Assembly (NCBI GenBank): GCA_047967505.1
Contig: CM106539.1
Source: Dipteris shenzhenensis
Taxonomy: Eukaryota; Polypodiophyta; Polypodiopsida; Gleicheniales
Length of the DNA stretch: 64,000 bases
Direction: 5' to 3' (one strand)
Below the pieces are notes generated by a model that made no database searches, was not told where the DNA came from, and saw only the letters and a list, made by a program, of their open reading frames with translations. A program made the position numbers and the translations under genes. This document shows, piece by piece, positions 1 to 9,999 of the stretch. Position 1 is the first letter of the stretch. The number at the start of each line of letters is the position of its first letter.

Positions 1-401
1 ACCTTCTGCTACAATCTTATTTGCAAATGATCTCATTTGTAAAATGTCCCCTATAGTAAAATCCAAGGTGGTGCACTTTGTATTCTTGATAATGTCTGTT
101 GCATAAGTCTCATCTTTGTCCCATGCTATAAATGATTTGTTGGATGTATTGTAGGGCATAACATCTCCAAGTGTTTCCATATCTCCACATTTATACTTTA
201 GCTCAACATGTGCGCTAAGAATCTTTGATAGAGTAACTGCTACCTTATCTTCGCCAAGTCTTCGAAAGTGGCAAAGTGAATTGGGATCACTATCATGGAT
301 TGTAGCAAATGCAACTACTTCTCTTTTGCTACATAAAATCACATCCATCCCTGGAACAAAATCTATAGCCATCTCCTTTGTGAGAGTCCTTCGCAAGCAA
401 G
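1..401 (-). CDS. Partial exon of an unidentified protein, running off the window start
   Basis: The minus strand is open without a stop from about position 430 down to base 1. A good 3' splice site (CCACTGCAG) places the exon start at 401. The translation is protein-like, with phrases such as VPGMDVILCSKREVVAFATI and KCGDMETLGDVMPY. The order 'VILCS...VAFATI' then 'GDMETLGD' loosely recalls the C-terminal domain of some plant transposon proteins (Transposase_23/24 types), but this is only a resemblance and I assign no function. The rest of the gene lies left of the window. The satellite array starts only about 80 bp upstream of this exon, so earlier exons have either been displaced or lie across the array. 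Confidence 0.5.
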
Positions 402-484
402 CTGCAGTGGCAACAATTACATAAATATTAGTCTCTTTTTAATAATCTACTTATTTATTATAATTTTTAATTAGTACTTAATTT

Positions 485-1182
485 ATTAGTGGGAGAAGTT
501 ATCCGATCAAGTACTCATCAGATGGACATGCCAAGTTATCCTTTGCATGGTCAATCAAGCATTAAATACTATTTTTGCTCTAGTGTCATGCACATCCGTA
601 AAAAAACATGAGCCTACTAGGTACGTTATCCAATCAAACACTAATGGGATGCGGGTGCCACTTTGCATGTAAGTCAATTCCACCTAGTTGAGGTGTACAA
701 AAAGTGTTGTGCCCATCGGATATGCTTTGCATGGTCCATCGAGCATTAAATACTATTTTTGCTCCTATCATGCACATCCATAAAAAAAACACGCTGCTAG
801 GTGTGTTATCCGATCAAGTACTTATGCGATGGGAATGCCACTTTGCATGTAAGTCAATTCCACCTAGTTGAAGGTGTGTGCAAAGTATTGTGCCCATCCA
901 ATATGCTTTGCATTGTCGATCAAGCATAACACACTATTTCTGCCTTACTGTCATGCACAACCATATAAAAACACGGCCATAGGTGTGTTATTCAAATAAG
1001 TACTTATCAGATGGGGGCTCCACTTTGCACGCAAGTCCGTTTTAACTACATTGAGGTGCGTGCAAAGTATTGTCACCATCGGATATGATTTGCATGGTCG
1101 ATCACGCATTATACACCATTTTTTCCCTAATGATATGCACATTCGCACAAAAACACGCCATTAGGTGTGTTATCTGACCAAG
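485..1182. repeat. Satellite array, left block (about 182-bp monomers)
   Basis: These are monomers of the same satellite found at 16559-24296. Each carries the recurring phrases 'CTTATGCGATGGG', 'CACTTTGCATGTAAGTC', 'GCCCATCGGATATGCTTTGC' and 'CATGCACATCCGTAAAAAAAC'. About four monomers are present. The block ends inside a monomer at 1182, exactly where the large transposon begins. The interrupted monomer resumes at 16559. Short open frames on both strands here are by-products of the repeat. Confidence 0.9.
1179..1182. repeat. Target-site duplication, left copy (CAAG)
   Basis: Undisturbed monomers read TCTGACCAAGTACTTATCGG (for example near 17098). Here the monomer reads TCTGACCAAG and then breaks into transposon sequence. 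The right flank starts again with CAAGTACTTATCGG at 16559. CAAG is therefore present on both sides but only once in the empty site. A 5-bp CCAAG duplication is also possible if one base is assigned differently at the right end. Confidence 0.85.
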
Positions 1183-1210
1183 GGGAAGTAGCAAGCTAAG
1201 GGTGTCCACT
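1183..1210 (+). repeat. Left terminal inverted repeat of the large transposon
   Basis: It begins GGGAAGTAGCAAGCTAAGGG and continues to TGTCCACT. It pairs with 16531-16558 at 27 of 28 positions. Beyond position 28 the match fades, with a short shared CACT a few bases further in. Confidence 0.92.
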
Positions 1211-2463
1211 TTTTGTTCACTCCCCAATCCTAAGGAGGTGGAAAAACAAGCTTTTTAGCACACAAAAATGCAAATCTCACCTACTTCCCTATGGATCTAG
1301 TCTTTGAAGTCTTCTGACACAACATCACAGTTGCTATTGTGCACACAATCGTATAGTCTGATCAAAAATTCGATGCACACACAAAAAATTTCTTTGTGTC
1401 ACACGGCATGGTTCCAGGGTGGTCACACGTTTGTCACGAACAAAGAGTGTCATATAAAATTCTAAATTTCTCACTCATTTTAGATTAAATGTTATTGAAA
1501 CTTTGTAAGTGGTCTCTTTACATTATGTAGAGCTTAACTTGATTTATTGGTAATTTTTTGAATGATTTATCTAATTATAAATAATTATTTATAATAAATA
1601 AAGTCATAAAATACATGCATTTTAGTAGCACACCACATTTTTTTAGTATTTTGAATAATTAAGCAAATCCAATTCGGTGGAAGGTTAGTAGGCACATAAG
1701 GGTGTGTGGTTGAATCATCAAATCCCAAATCCAACGGTTAGATTTAGGAAGATTGAAGTTTAATTTTTACTTTTACTCCTCAGAGGATCAACAAAGAATA
1801 TTAAAAATAAATCTAGTAATTCTCAAACATAACCAAACATTTCAAAAATGTCAATATTTTTAGTCCTCTGCATGATGAATAAGAGGAAAAAATTTTGGTT
1901 AAATTTGAGCAAGGGAAACGTACGATATGGCCTCCAAGAGTGAAATCTCCCTTTTGTGGGTGAAAAAGGGCCACCCAAGCCTAATACCAAGACAAGGTAG
2001 GCTTGGTATTAGGCTTGGTGAGGTAGGCTAGGAGCATCTTTGATCCTAGTGGCAAGCCTTTGGAGTCTGCATGCTGCCCATGTGGAAGGCTGAGTCATCA
2101 AAACCATGCCACGTTGTTAGACCACGTGGTGCCATCTCATCAAGCAGATGTGACATCACTCCTTGCCATGTCACCTTACATTGCCACACGTGCTGCCACA
2201 CGTGCTGCCACATGTGCCACCTCATCATTCCACATCATCAGCCATGTGATCACACAATGCCACCTTGGCATACCTCCTCTCCTGGCCACGTCACCAATCC
2301 CTCCACCTCAATTTGCCATGTCATCTACCACCTCATGAATGCCAACTCGTCATGCCCAGTACCACATCATGACCATGCAGGAAGAGACTATATCACCACA
2401 TCATGACCATGCATGGTGCCACATCAGCCAGATGCATACACATGACGATGTGCGATGCATACA
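1211..2463. other. Left subterminal non-coding region of the transposon
   Basis: About 1.25 kb without a credible gene. It is AT-rich to about 1920 and then holds a strong hairpin at 1975-2018. From 2090 to 2340 there are many 'GCCATGTCAC' and 'GCCACACGTGCT' type direct repeats, including three consecutive GCCACAYGTG copies near 2178-2215. The short open frames in both directions over 2046-2700 conflict with each other and are not coding. Confidence 0.6.
1975..2018. repeat. Perfect 17-bp inverted repeat with 10-base loop
   Basis: CCAAGCCTAATACCAAG at 1975-1991 is followed, after ACAAGGTAGG, by its exact reverse complement at 2002-2018. It can form a stable hairpin. It lies between the left TIR and the palindrome array. 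It could be a remnant of a small element or a structural site; I see no further evidence for either. Confidence 0.85.
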
Positions 2464-2464
2464 A

Positions 2465-2603
2465 TACCTCGATCGAGGTACATATGATGGGTGAGGCATA
2501 CATTACCTCGTTCGAGGTATGTGACCGAGGAGACATACAGATACCTCGATCGAGGTTCATACATACATGCATGCGCAATGCACTAAATACCTCGATCGAG
2601 GTA
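2465..2603. repeat. Left array of the palindrome ATACCTCGATCGAGGTAT (4 copies)
   Basis: The core TACCTCGATCGAGGTA occurs at 2465-2480, 2504-2519 (one change), 2542-2557 (one change) and 2588-2603. The same palindrome fills 15772-16460 at the other end. Copies are spaced 38-46 bp apart and lie roughly 140-275 bp upstream of a TATA-like box of the transposase-like gene. Subterminal repeat clusters are the usual transposase-binding sites in elements such as En/Spm. Here each site is itself two-fold symmetric, which would suit a dimeric DNA-binding protein. That role is inference. Confidence 0.9.
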
Positions 2604-2738
2604 TAAGCTCTGATCGCGGCTCTGGGCATAGCAGACCTCTCCACCAAAACTAAGCCAATTAGTATCAATCTTAGCACCTCTCCACCAATAATAATGAAGA
2701 GCAATCTAAGAGCAATCTAGTGGATGAGTTGAGGCTCT

Positions 2739-2745
2739 CTATAAG
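2739..2745 (+). promoter_or_regulatory. TATA-like box of the transposase-like gene
   Basis: CTATAAG lies about 95 bp upstream of the first in-frame ATG (2834). The region between is a CT-rich leader (CATTTCACCCATTCTTAGCC), as expected of a plant core promoter and 5' UTR. The palindromes lie just upstream. Confidence 0.45.
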
Positions 2746-2833
2746 ACACCACGTTTTGGTTCATTTCACCCATTCTTAGCCATTCTTGCCTCCTCATCAC
2801 TTTGTCACACCTTCCATCCTACTTTCATTGAGA

Positions 2834-5746
2834 ATGGGTTCTCAAAGCCGTAGAGCTAGTAGACGTGAAAGATGTAGGAACCCCCCCCCAAATCTCATTG
2901 ACGAGGAGCGCAAGCGGAAGGCTCGTGAGCGCAAGAGAGCCTCTAGAGCTCGAGCTCGCGCTGCCACCACTGATCCACCTCCAGCTCTACCTCTACATCC
3001 CACCTGCACCCCCACCCCCACCTCCATTGTCCCCCCATGCTCATCCGCTCCCCTACCTCTAGCCTCCGCCCTTCCCCTAGCCACCTACATTTTGGCCTCC
3101 ACCTCTACCTCTTCCCCCTCCACCCTCCCCCCTCCCCCTCCCCCCACTCCGCTTGGCGCCTCCCTTCCCCCGTCCACCCTACCATCTCCCATTGATCCCG
3201 TTGCCCCACCTTGCAGCAGCAGTGTTGCTTCACGACGTGACTTGCCGAAGTCCACTATCCGTCGTCATGCTAGCAAGATTGTGCAGTATTTTTTTTGTGA
3301 CCTCACGCCAGCTTCGCAGTCTTCTCTTCTTACGTCCCTGATTGATCACCCTGACTTGGTAGAGTGTAGGAGGCTTGCTGGTCTTGGTGCACGTAGAGAT
3401 AGGGTTGTATCTAGCGAGGTCCTTAGCAGTGTTCGACGTTCCTATGCTTCTATTAAGCATAGGAACTCCAGTGATGCCTTGGCAGCACGTCGTGCTATTG
3501 TGGCTGCCATTAGTAGACCTCATATGATAGGCCATGTGCGTACCGCTTCACGTCTTCTTCAGATTGCACCGCGCACATTGCGAGCAGGCATCATTAGGAG
3601 GCAGAGTCTAGAGGATAGTGAGACTGATGCTCTTTGGGCTTCGAGTGGTCATGCACCTCGCTGCGATCGATTGTTGGATGATTCCACTAGGTCCTTCATA
3701 CAACAGTTTTGGGAGGAGCATTGCAGAGCATCCCCGGTGTTCAAGAAGGCATTGCGGAAGAGGGTGTCACGCGGTGTGTACATTGAGCATGGTGCATGTT
3801 TTTTGGAGTGTACCCAGACTGAGTTGTACACTCAGTTTGTAGAGGCGCACCCAGAGTTCAAGATTGGGCAGAGGTCATTTGAGCGATGCAGGCCATGGTT
3901 TGTGCGATGCTCTCAGGAGTGTGACACATGCTGTTGTCGCTACCATGTGGATTTTGGATTGATGTATGACGTATTCCGTTCCCTTGATGGTCATAGGGGA
4001 GTGGTTCCTACTAGCCCTCGCGACTTCATTCATTCCATATTGTGTACACGAGATGGTGATGCTTTATTCCACTCCCTTGATTGTGTGGAAGGCACGTGTA
4101 CTTTGTGTGGTGACTTTGCCAGAGTGCCACGAGTTGCACTAGATACTTGTGATGTGCAGATGGTTTGTTGGCAACAGTATGAGTACTGTACCTTGACATT
4201 AGATGGTGGTGCACAGTCGAGGAGGTTGCAGCTTGTGGGGAAGGAGACACCACGTGTTGTATTCATTGACTGTTTTCAAGGGAAGCTGTACCGCTACATA
4301 CGCCACTCGCACACTGCGAAATGGGAGGATCGTCAGTTTCGTGCATGTTTGAGGACATTTCCTATAGGGGTGGTTGTCTCAGTGGTGGACTTTGCGGAGA
4401 ATTACACCTTTGCACCACAGCATGAGATCCAATCGGAGTATTATTTCTCCGAACAGGTGACGTGTGATTGAGTATTGATTTTTTCCCCGCCTCATTATAT
4501 TGAATTATTTCAATAGTCATATTTTTTTTTCAATGCCATATTGCAGGTTGCTATATTTGTGCACATTAGCTATCGTCATGCACAGGCTCATGTGGATGGC
4601 ATTGATAGCACCATGGACTCACGCATCATTGTGCGAGAGTATCACTTCTACATTAGTGATGATCGATCGCATGATGCCCATTTTGTGCAGCATTGCTTCA
4701 CTTTGCATGATAGTTTCTTGAGGGATCATGGTGTCACATGGCAGCGGCGCTGGATTTGGTCAGACGGTTGCGGCGGTCAGTTCAAATCCGCTAGACAGTT
4801 TTATTGGTTCTGCAGATGGCACCGTGAGACAGGCATTCCGATCACATGGAGCTACTTCGAGACAGGGCACGGTAAGGGAGAGCACGATGGTGCAGGTGCT
4901 TGCGTGAAGCGTGCTTTGCGTTGATACCAGTTGCGTCACAGTGCCGATCGCTTCAAGGATGCACATGATGTGGTGCGGTGGTGCAGCCAGCACTTATCCA
5001 CTAGTGCTACGTCCTCGTTTCAGTCGCGTGACGATAGGGTGGTGAGCCGGTATTTTTAGTACGTGGACATTGGGAGTCTTGATCGGTCGAGGCCTTTCGA
5101 TTGTCGTTCTGTGCCTGGCACTCTTGATTTCCATTCCATCAGGAGTGTAGGTGAGTCTCACCCTGCGATCTTTTCTCGACGGTTTGCATGTTTTTGCTTT
5201 GCATGCATTGATGATGATTGGGGAGGGTGCTCCATGATACCATGGGCCGATCCATGGGTACGGCGAGTGCTTTCTCCCTTCCAGCCTTGGGAGGAGATAC
5301 ATGATGATCAGGATGCGGGATTCAGTTCCTCTAGAGATTATGACCAGCTTACAGATATTTTGCGTATTGGTGATATCTTCGCGGTTATTGCTTCGGAGGG
5401 CAATGAGGAGGGTGTGGATTATTACTTGTTGCGATGCTCTATGCTGAAGAGTGTGCTGAATGAGGATACAGTGGATGGGCATGGGATGCACTTCAATGCT
5501 CATAGCATGATTGTCGGTGGCCACTATTTTCAGCAGATACAGAGGCGTGGTCGCTATATTGAGTTCCAGGAGTACATGGCGGATCGGGAGGCATACATGT
5601 ATTCTCATCTTGTTGTTGGGATCAAGATTACTTTGAGTCGTGTTCGCACTCGCAAGGCGACGTCCACTCCACGATGGCGCCTTGCAGTGGCGGATCACGA
5701 GAGCATACTTGCAACTATTGGCATGAGAGCTGATCCTGAGGAGTAG
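2834..5746 (+). CDS. DDE/RNase H-like transposase-like protein, two exons, two in-frame stops
   Basis: Exon 1 is 2834-4456. The intron 4457-4546 (90 bp, GTGACG...TTGCAG) joins two phase-0 codons. Exon 2 is 4547-5746. The product would be 940 residues. An Arg-rich basic N-terminus (about 1-45) is followed by a Pro/Ser/Thr linker and a Cys-rich segment (CSQECDTCCCRYH) that may bind zinc. The core has acidic positions in order: DFAENY (D519), SDDRSHD (D579/580), SDGCGGQFK (D614) and HGKGEHDG (E653, D655). I know this 'DFAENY...SDG.xQFK...HGKGxxDG' pattern from uncharacterised transposon-derived proteins, so a DDE-type transposase is the likely role. In-frame TGA (4922-4924) and TAG (5057-5059) interrupt exon 2 after the core, but the frame stays protein-like to 5746. 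The ATG at 2834 is the first in frame. The gene lies inside the TIRs and is the best candidate for the element's own transposase. Confidence 0.72.
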
Positions 5747-6049
5747 CACATTACATATCTTATTTTTTGGGATCATCAGTTGATCAGATTGATTTTATTG
5801 GGTATCACTAGTTGATTACACTTTTTTGTATTCGATATGTATTGGCTCACTGTGTGACCGTACCATTGTAATTTTCATGGACTCATATTTTGTATTTCAC
5901 TATGATGGCTATATACACGTTCATACACATCATTGTATTAGATTCTATTTTTAACATGATGTCCGATGTCTTCTCAATGGGATTTGTTGTGTTTGTAATA
6001 CAAAAAATTGTTTATTAGTAGTAATGTTGTAATTTGTTTTGTGCATTAG
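5747..6049. other. 3' flank of the transposase-like gene
   Basis: AT-rich, non-coding sequence with several TTTGTAT/TTGTAAT tracts that could serve for 3' end formation. Nothing else is recognisable before the tandem array begins. Confidence 0.5.
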
Positions 6050-7003
6050 GACATTTTAAAAACGTGACTAAGAAAATAGCGCACGTACTAACGAAATACG
6101 CGTGTGGACTTGCTTGTTGGGGATGAAACTTTGCACGACTCTTAGGCCACCCTAGCCAATAGTCCACGCGAGATTTGGTCTGAATTGATTTGGTGTGCGC
6201 CACGTGGAAGGTACAATGCGTACATTTTTACAATCCCTACTAGCACTCGTGACTACGTATGAGCTATGGCGCATGTACTAACGAAATGCGCGTGTGGACT
6301 TATCTGTTGGGAATGAAACTTCGCACAACTCTTAGGCCACCCTAGACATACATCCACGCAAGATTTGTTCTCCAACTTATTTGGTATGCGCCACGTGGAA
6401 GGTATAATGCGTACATTTTTACAATCCCTACTAGCACGACTACGTGTGAGAAATGGCGCACGTACTAACCAAATATGCATGTGGACTTATCTGTTGGAGA
6501 TTAAACTTTGCACGGCTCTTAGGTTACCGTAGACGTACATCCACGCAAGATTTGGTGCCCAATTGATTTGGTATGCGCCACGTGGAAGGTACAATGCGTA
6601 CATTTTTGCAATCCCTACTAGCACGACTACGTATGAGCTATGGCGCATGTAATGAGGAAATACGCGTGTGGACTTATCTGTTGGAAATGAAACTTCGCAC
6701 GACTCTTAGGCTACCGTAGGCGTACATCCACGCAAGATTTGGTGCCCAACTGATTTGGTATGCGCCACATGGAAGGACAGTTGCGTACATTTTTACAATC
6801 CCTACTAGCACTCGTGACTACGTATGAAAAATGGCGCACGTACTAATGAAATACACACGTGGACTTATCTGTTGGGGACGAAACTTCACACGCCTCTTAA
6901 GCTACCCTAGATGTACATCCACGCAAGATTTGGTCTCCAACTGATTTGGTATGCGCCACGTGGAAGGACAAATGCATACATTTTTACAATTTCTACTAGC
7001 ACG
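6050..7003. repeat. Tandem array of a roughly 185-bp unit without telomere motifs
   Basis: About five diverged units. Each runs GCGCACGTACTAACGAAATA, GTGTGGACTTATCTGTTGG, CTCTTAGGCTACCCTAGACG, CCACGCAAGATTTGGT, TTGGTATGCGCCACGTGGAA, CAATCCCTACTAGCACGACT. This is the apparent parent of the composite array that follows, which keeps the second part of the unit but loses the first. Confidence 0.85.
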
Positions 7004-8470
7004 ACTAAACCCTAAACCCTAAACCCTGGACCCTAAATCCTAAACCCTGTTGGGCATGAAACTTCACACGCCTCTTAGGCTACCCTAGACGTACATCCAC
7101 GCAAGATTTGGTCTCCAACTGATTTTGTTTGCGCCATGTAGAAGCAATCCCTACTAGCACGGCTAAACCCTAAACCCTAAACCCTAAACCCTGGACCCTA
7201 AATCCTAAACCCTGTTGGGGACGAAACTTCACACGCCTCTTAGGCTACCCTAGACGTACATCCACGCAAGATTTGGTCTCCAACTGATTTGGTTTGCGCC
7301 ACGTAGAAGCAATCCCTACTAGCACGGCTAAACCCTAAACCCTAAACCCTAAACCCTGGACCCTAAATCCTAAACCCTGTTGGGGACGAAACTTCACACG
7401 CCTCTTAGGCTACCCTAGACGTACATCCACGCAAGATTTGGTCTCCAACTGATTTAGTTTGCGCCACGTAGAAGCAATCCCTACTAGCACGGCTAAACCC
7501 TAAACCCTAAACCCTAAACCCTGGACCCTAAATCCTAAACCCTGTTGGGGACGAAACTTCACACGCCTCTTAGGCTACCCTAGACGTACATCGACGCAAG
7601 ATTTGGTCTCCAACTGATTTGGTTTGCGCCACGTAGAAGCAATCCCTACTAGCACGGCTAAACCCTAAACCCTAAACCCTAAACCCTGGACCCTAAATCC
7701 TAAACCCTGTTGGGGACGAAACTTCACACGCCTCTTAGGCTACCCTAGACGTACATCCACGCAAGATTTGGTCTCCAACTGATTTAGTTTGCGCCACGTA
7801 GAAGCAATCCCTACTAGCACGGCTAAACCCTAAACCCTAAACCCTGGACCCTAAATCCTAAACCCTGTTGGGGACGAAACTTCACATGCCTCTTAGGCTA
7901 CCCTAGACGTACATCCACGCAAGATTTGGTCTCCAACTGATTTTGTTTGCGCCATGTAGAAGCAATCCCTACTAGCACGGCTAAGCCCTAAACCCTAAAC
8001 CCTAAACCCTGGACCCTAAATCCTAAACCCTGTTGGGGACGAAACTTCACACGCCTCTTAGGCTACCCTAGACGTACATCCACGCAAGATTTGGTCTCCA
8101 ACTGATTTAGTTTGCGCCACGTAGAAGCAATCCCTACTAGCACGGCTAAACCCTAAACCCTAAACCCTGGACCCTAAATCCTAAACCCTATTGGGGACGA
8201 AACTTCACACGCCTCTTAGGCTACCTTAGACGTACATCCACGCAAGATTTGGTCTCCAACTGATTTGGTTTGCGCCACGTAGAAGCAATCCCTACTAGCA
8301 CGGCTAAACCCCAAACCCTAAACCCTAAACCCTGGACCCTAAATCCTAAACCCTGTTGGGGACAAAACTTCACACGCCTCTTAGGCTACCCTAGACGTAC
8401 ATCGACGCAAGATTTGGTCTCCAACTGATTTGGTTTGCGCGACGTAGAAGCAATCCCTACTTGCACGACT
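7004..8470. repeat. Composite tandem array with embedded telomere repeats (165/158-bp unit)
   Basis: Nine or so units. Each has 2-4 copies of the plant telomere motif CCCTAAA, then the degenerate CTGGACCCTAAATCCTAAACCCTG, then the 'GTTGGGGACGAAACTTCACA ... CAATCCCTACTAGCACGG' body shared with 6050-7003. The repeat start TTGGGG falls at 7215, 7380, 7545, 7710 and 7868, so units are 165 bp or 158 bp. The 7-bp step equals one telomere motif. The telomere stretch sits where the earlier array has the 'GACTACGTATGAGCTATGGC...' segment. Array amplification therefore happened after the telomere motif entered one unit. Confidence 0.92.
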
Positions 8471-9999
8471 ACACGTTAGCGTACCACCAAAGTCAAAAGA
8501 AAATAGTAAAATTAAATTGTGGCCTAACATGTCACACCTTCCTTGTACTCCCATACATGAGTGGAGTTTAAAAGGGAGAAGTGGGATTGTTAATATGTGT
8601 ATATTTTTTTGGTGCATAGCCTGTGCAACAACCCTTTCTTTTTACATAAACCAAATACCAACACTTTTCCTTATACCAACCGCCAATCCTTTCTCTTGTA
8701 CATAAACCACTAAATGCAAAAGAAAATAGTGAAATAAAATGGTGGGCTAGCATGCTACACCTTCCTTGTATTCCCGTATACATGCATTAATTGCCAATTG
8801 TGTTGATTTCTCTTCTTTATGTTCATTATCTTTTATACATGCATAATAATTAGATTGGTGCATTGGCAAATGTCATATTAAGGAAATTGAAATAGTCCTT
8901 AGAAACTTGGAAGGCATATGCGATTGTGATTTGGAAGGCACATGTGATTGTGGTTCGAATATGACAAATAATTAGGTCTTGTTTTCTTTGATCACCAATT
9001 AGCACAAGTATTGTTAACAATAACAGACAAATTAAACACTGAGTCATAATAAATAACAGCAAAATCATGCAGAGGACAAGTCTAACTCCATTTTTGAAAA
9101 AAATCCCCTAAAAATTTATATTTTTTAAAAATTGTAGGGACAAAATATACGCTTCATGTCAATAATATTAAAAAACTAGAATTGTGAAAAAAGAATGCAT
9201 AAAATATTACTTATATTTTATTGCAGAACCTAAAAATGTCTAGTATTACCATTTGCAAAAAGTATTCTCTCCTTTAATTTAAAAAACATGACAAATTGCA
9301 AAGGAGAAGAAACTGCTTCATTCAACTAAGAGAGTTGCTAGAGCTTTTTCTTTGAAATACCAATCGTTTTCTATGCAAGTGCCCATATCAAATTGAAAGT
9401 TGGTAAAATTGATGTTACTTTAATATCTAATTTCATTTGATGAAACAATTTTACATTGGGCTATGGCATTGTCTAAAAAAAGTAATTTTCTTTTTATACA
9501 AATTAGTTTATCAAATGGTTGAATTTCAACATATTTTGATATTAAGATCGGAAGGCTAGATTTGGAAGCATGAATATGACAATAGTTGTCTTTTTGAAAA
9601 ATTGATGAAAATTTGGATTTTGAAACACACTTTATTGACAAACATGAATAGAATAAAATTTTTGTTTAAGAAATGAAAAACTTTTATCCGCAAAATAAAA
9701 TTTTCATCCAAAATAAGATGAATTTTGATATGTTTAATGTTTAATGTTTGCAATTAATGTTTAATGTTTACAATTACTTCACATGGCATTCTTTTTTGAA
9801 TACCTTATGTATTAAACAAACTATAAACTGAGATAAACTGAGATAAACAAAGTGTGAAGAACATCATGAAAGTACGAAAATGCTCATACATCATAAAAGT
9901 GGGAACAATATCATGAAAGTACCAAAATGAATCTGTACATCATCATCATCATGCTACAAAAGTGCATCCCTATACAAGAAACGTGTGAAGCCTAAACAA
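8471..9999. other. AT-rich non-coding region with a diverged direct duplication
   Basis: A phrase of about 60 bp beginning GAAAATAGTRAAATWAAATTG and including CACACCTTCCTTGTA (near 8498) recurs near 8722. The remainder, 8850-9999, is AT-rich with short runs such as AATGTTTAATGTTTGCAATT near 9735-9770. No gene is supported. Confidence 0.55.
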
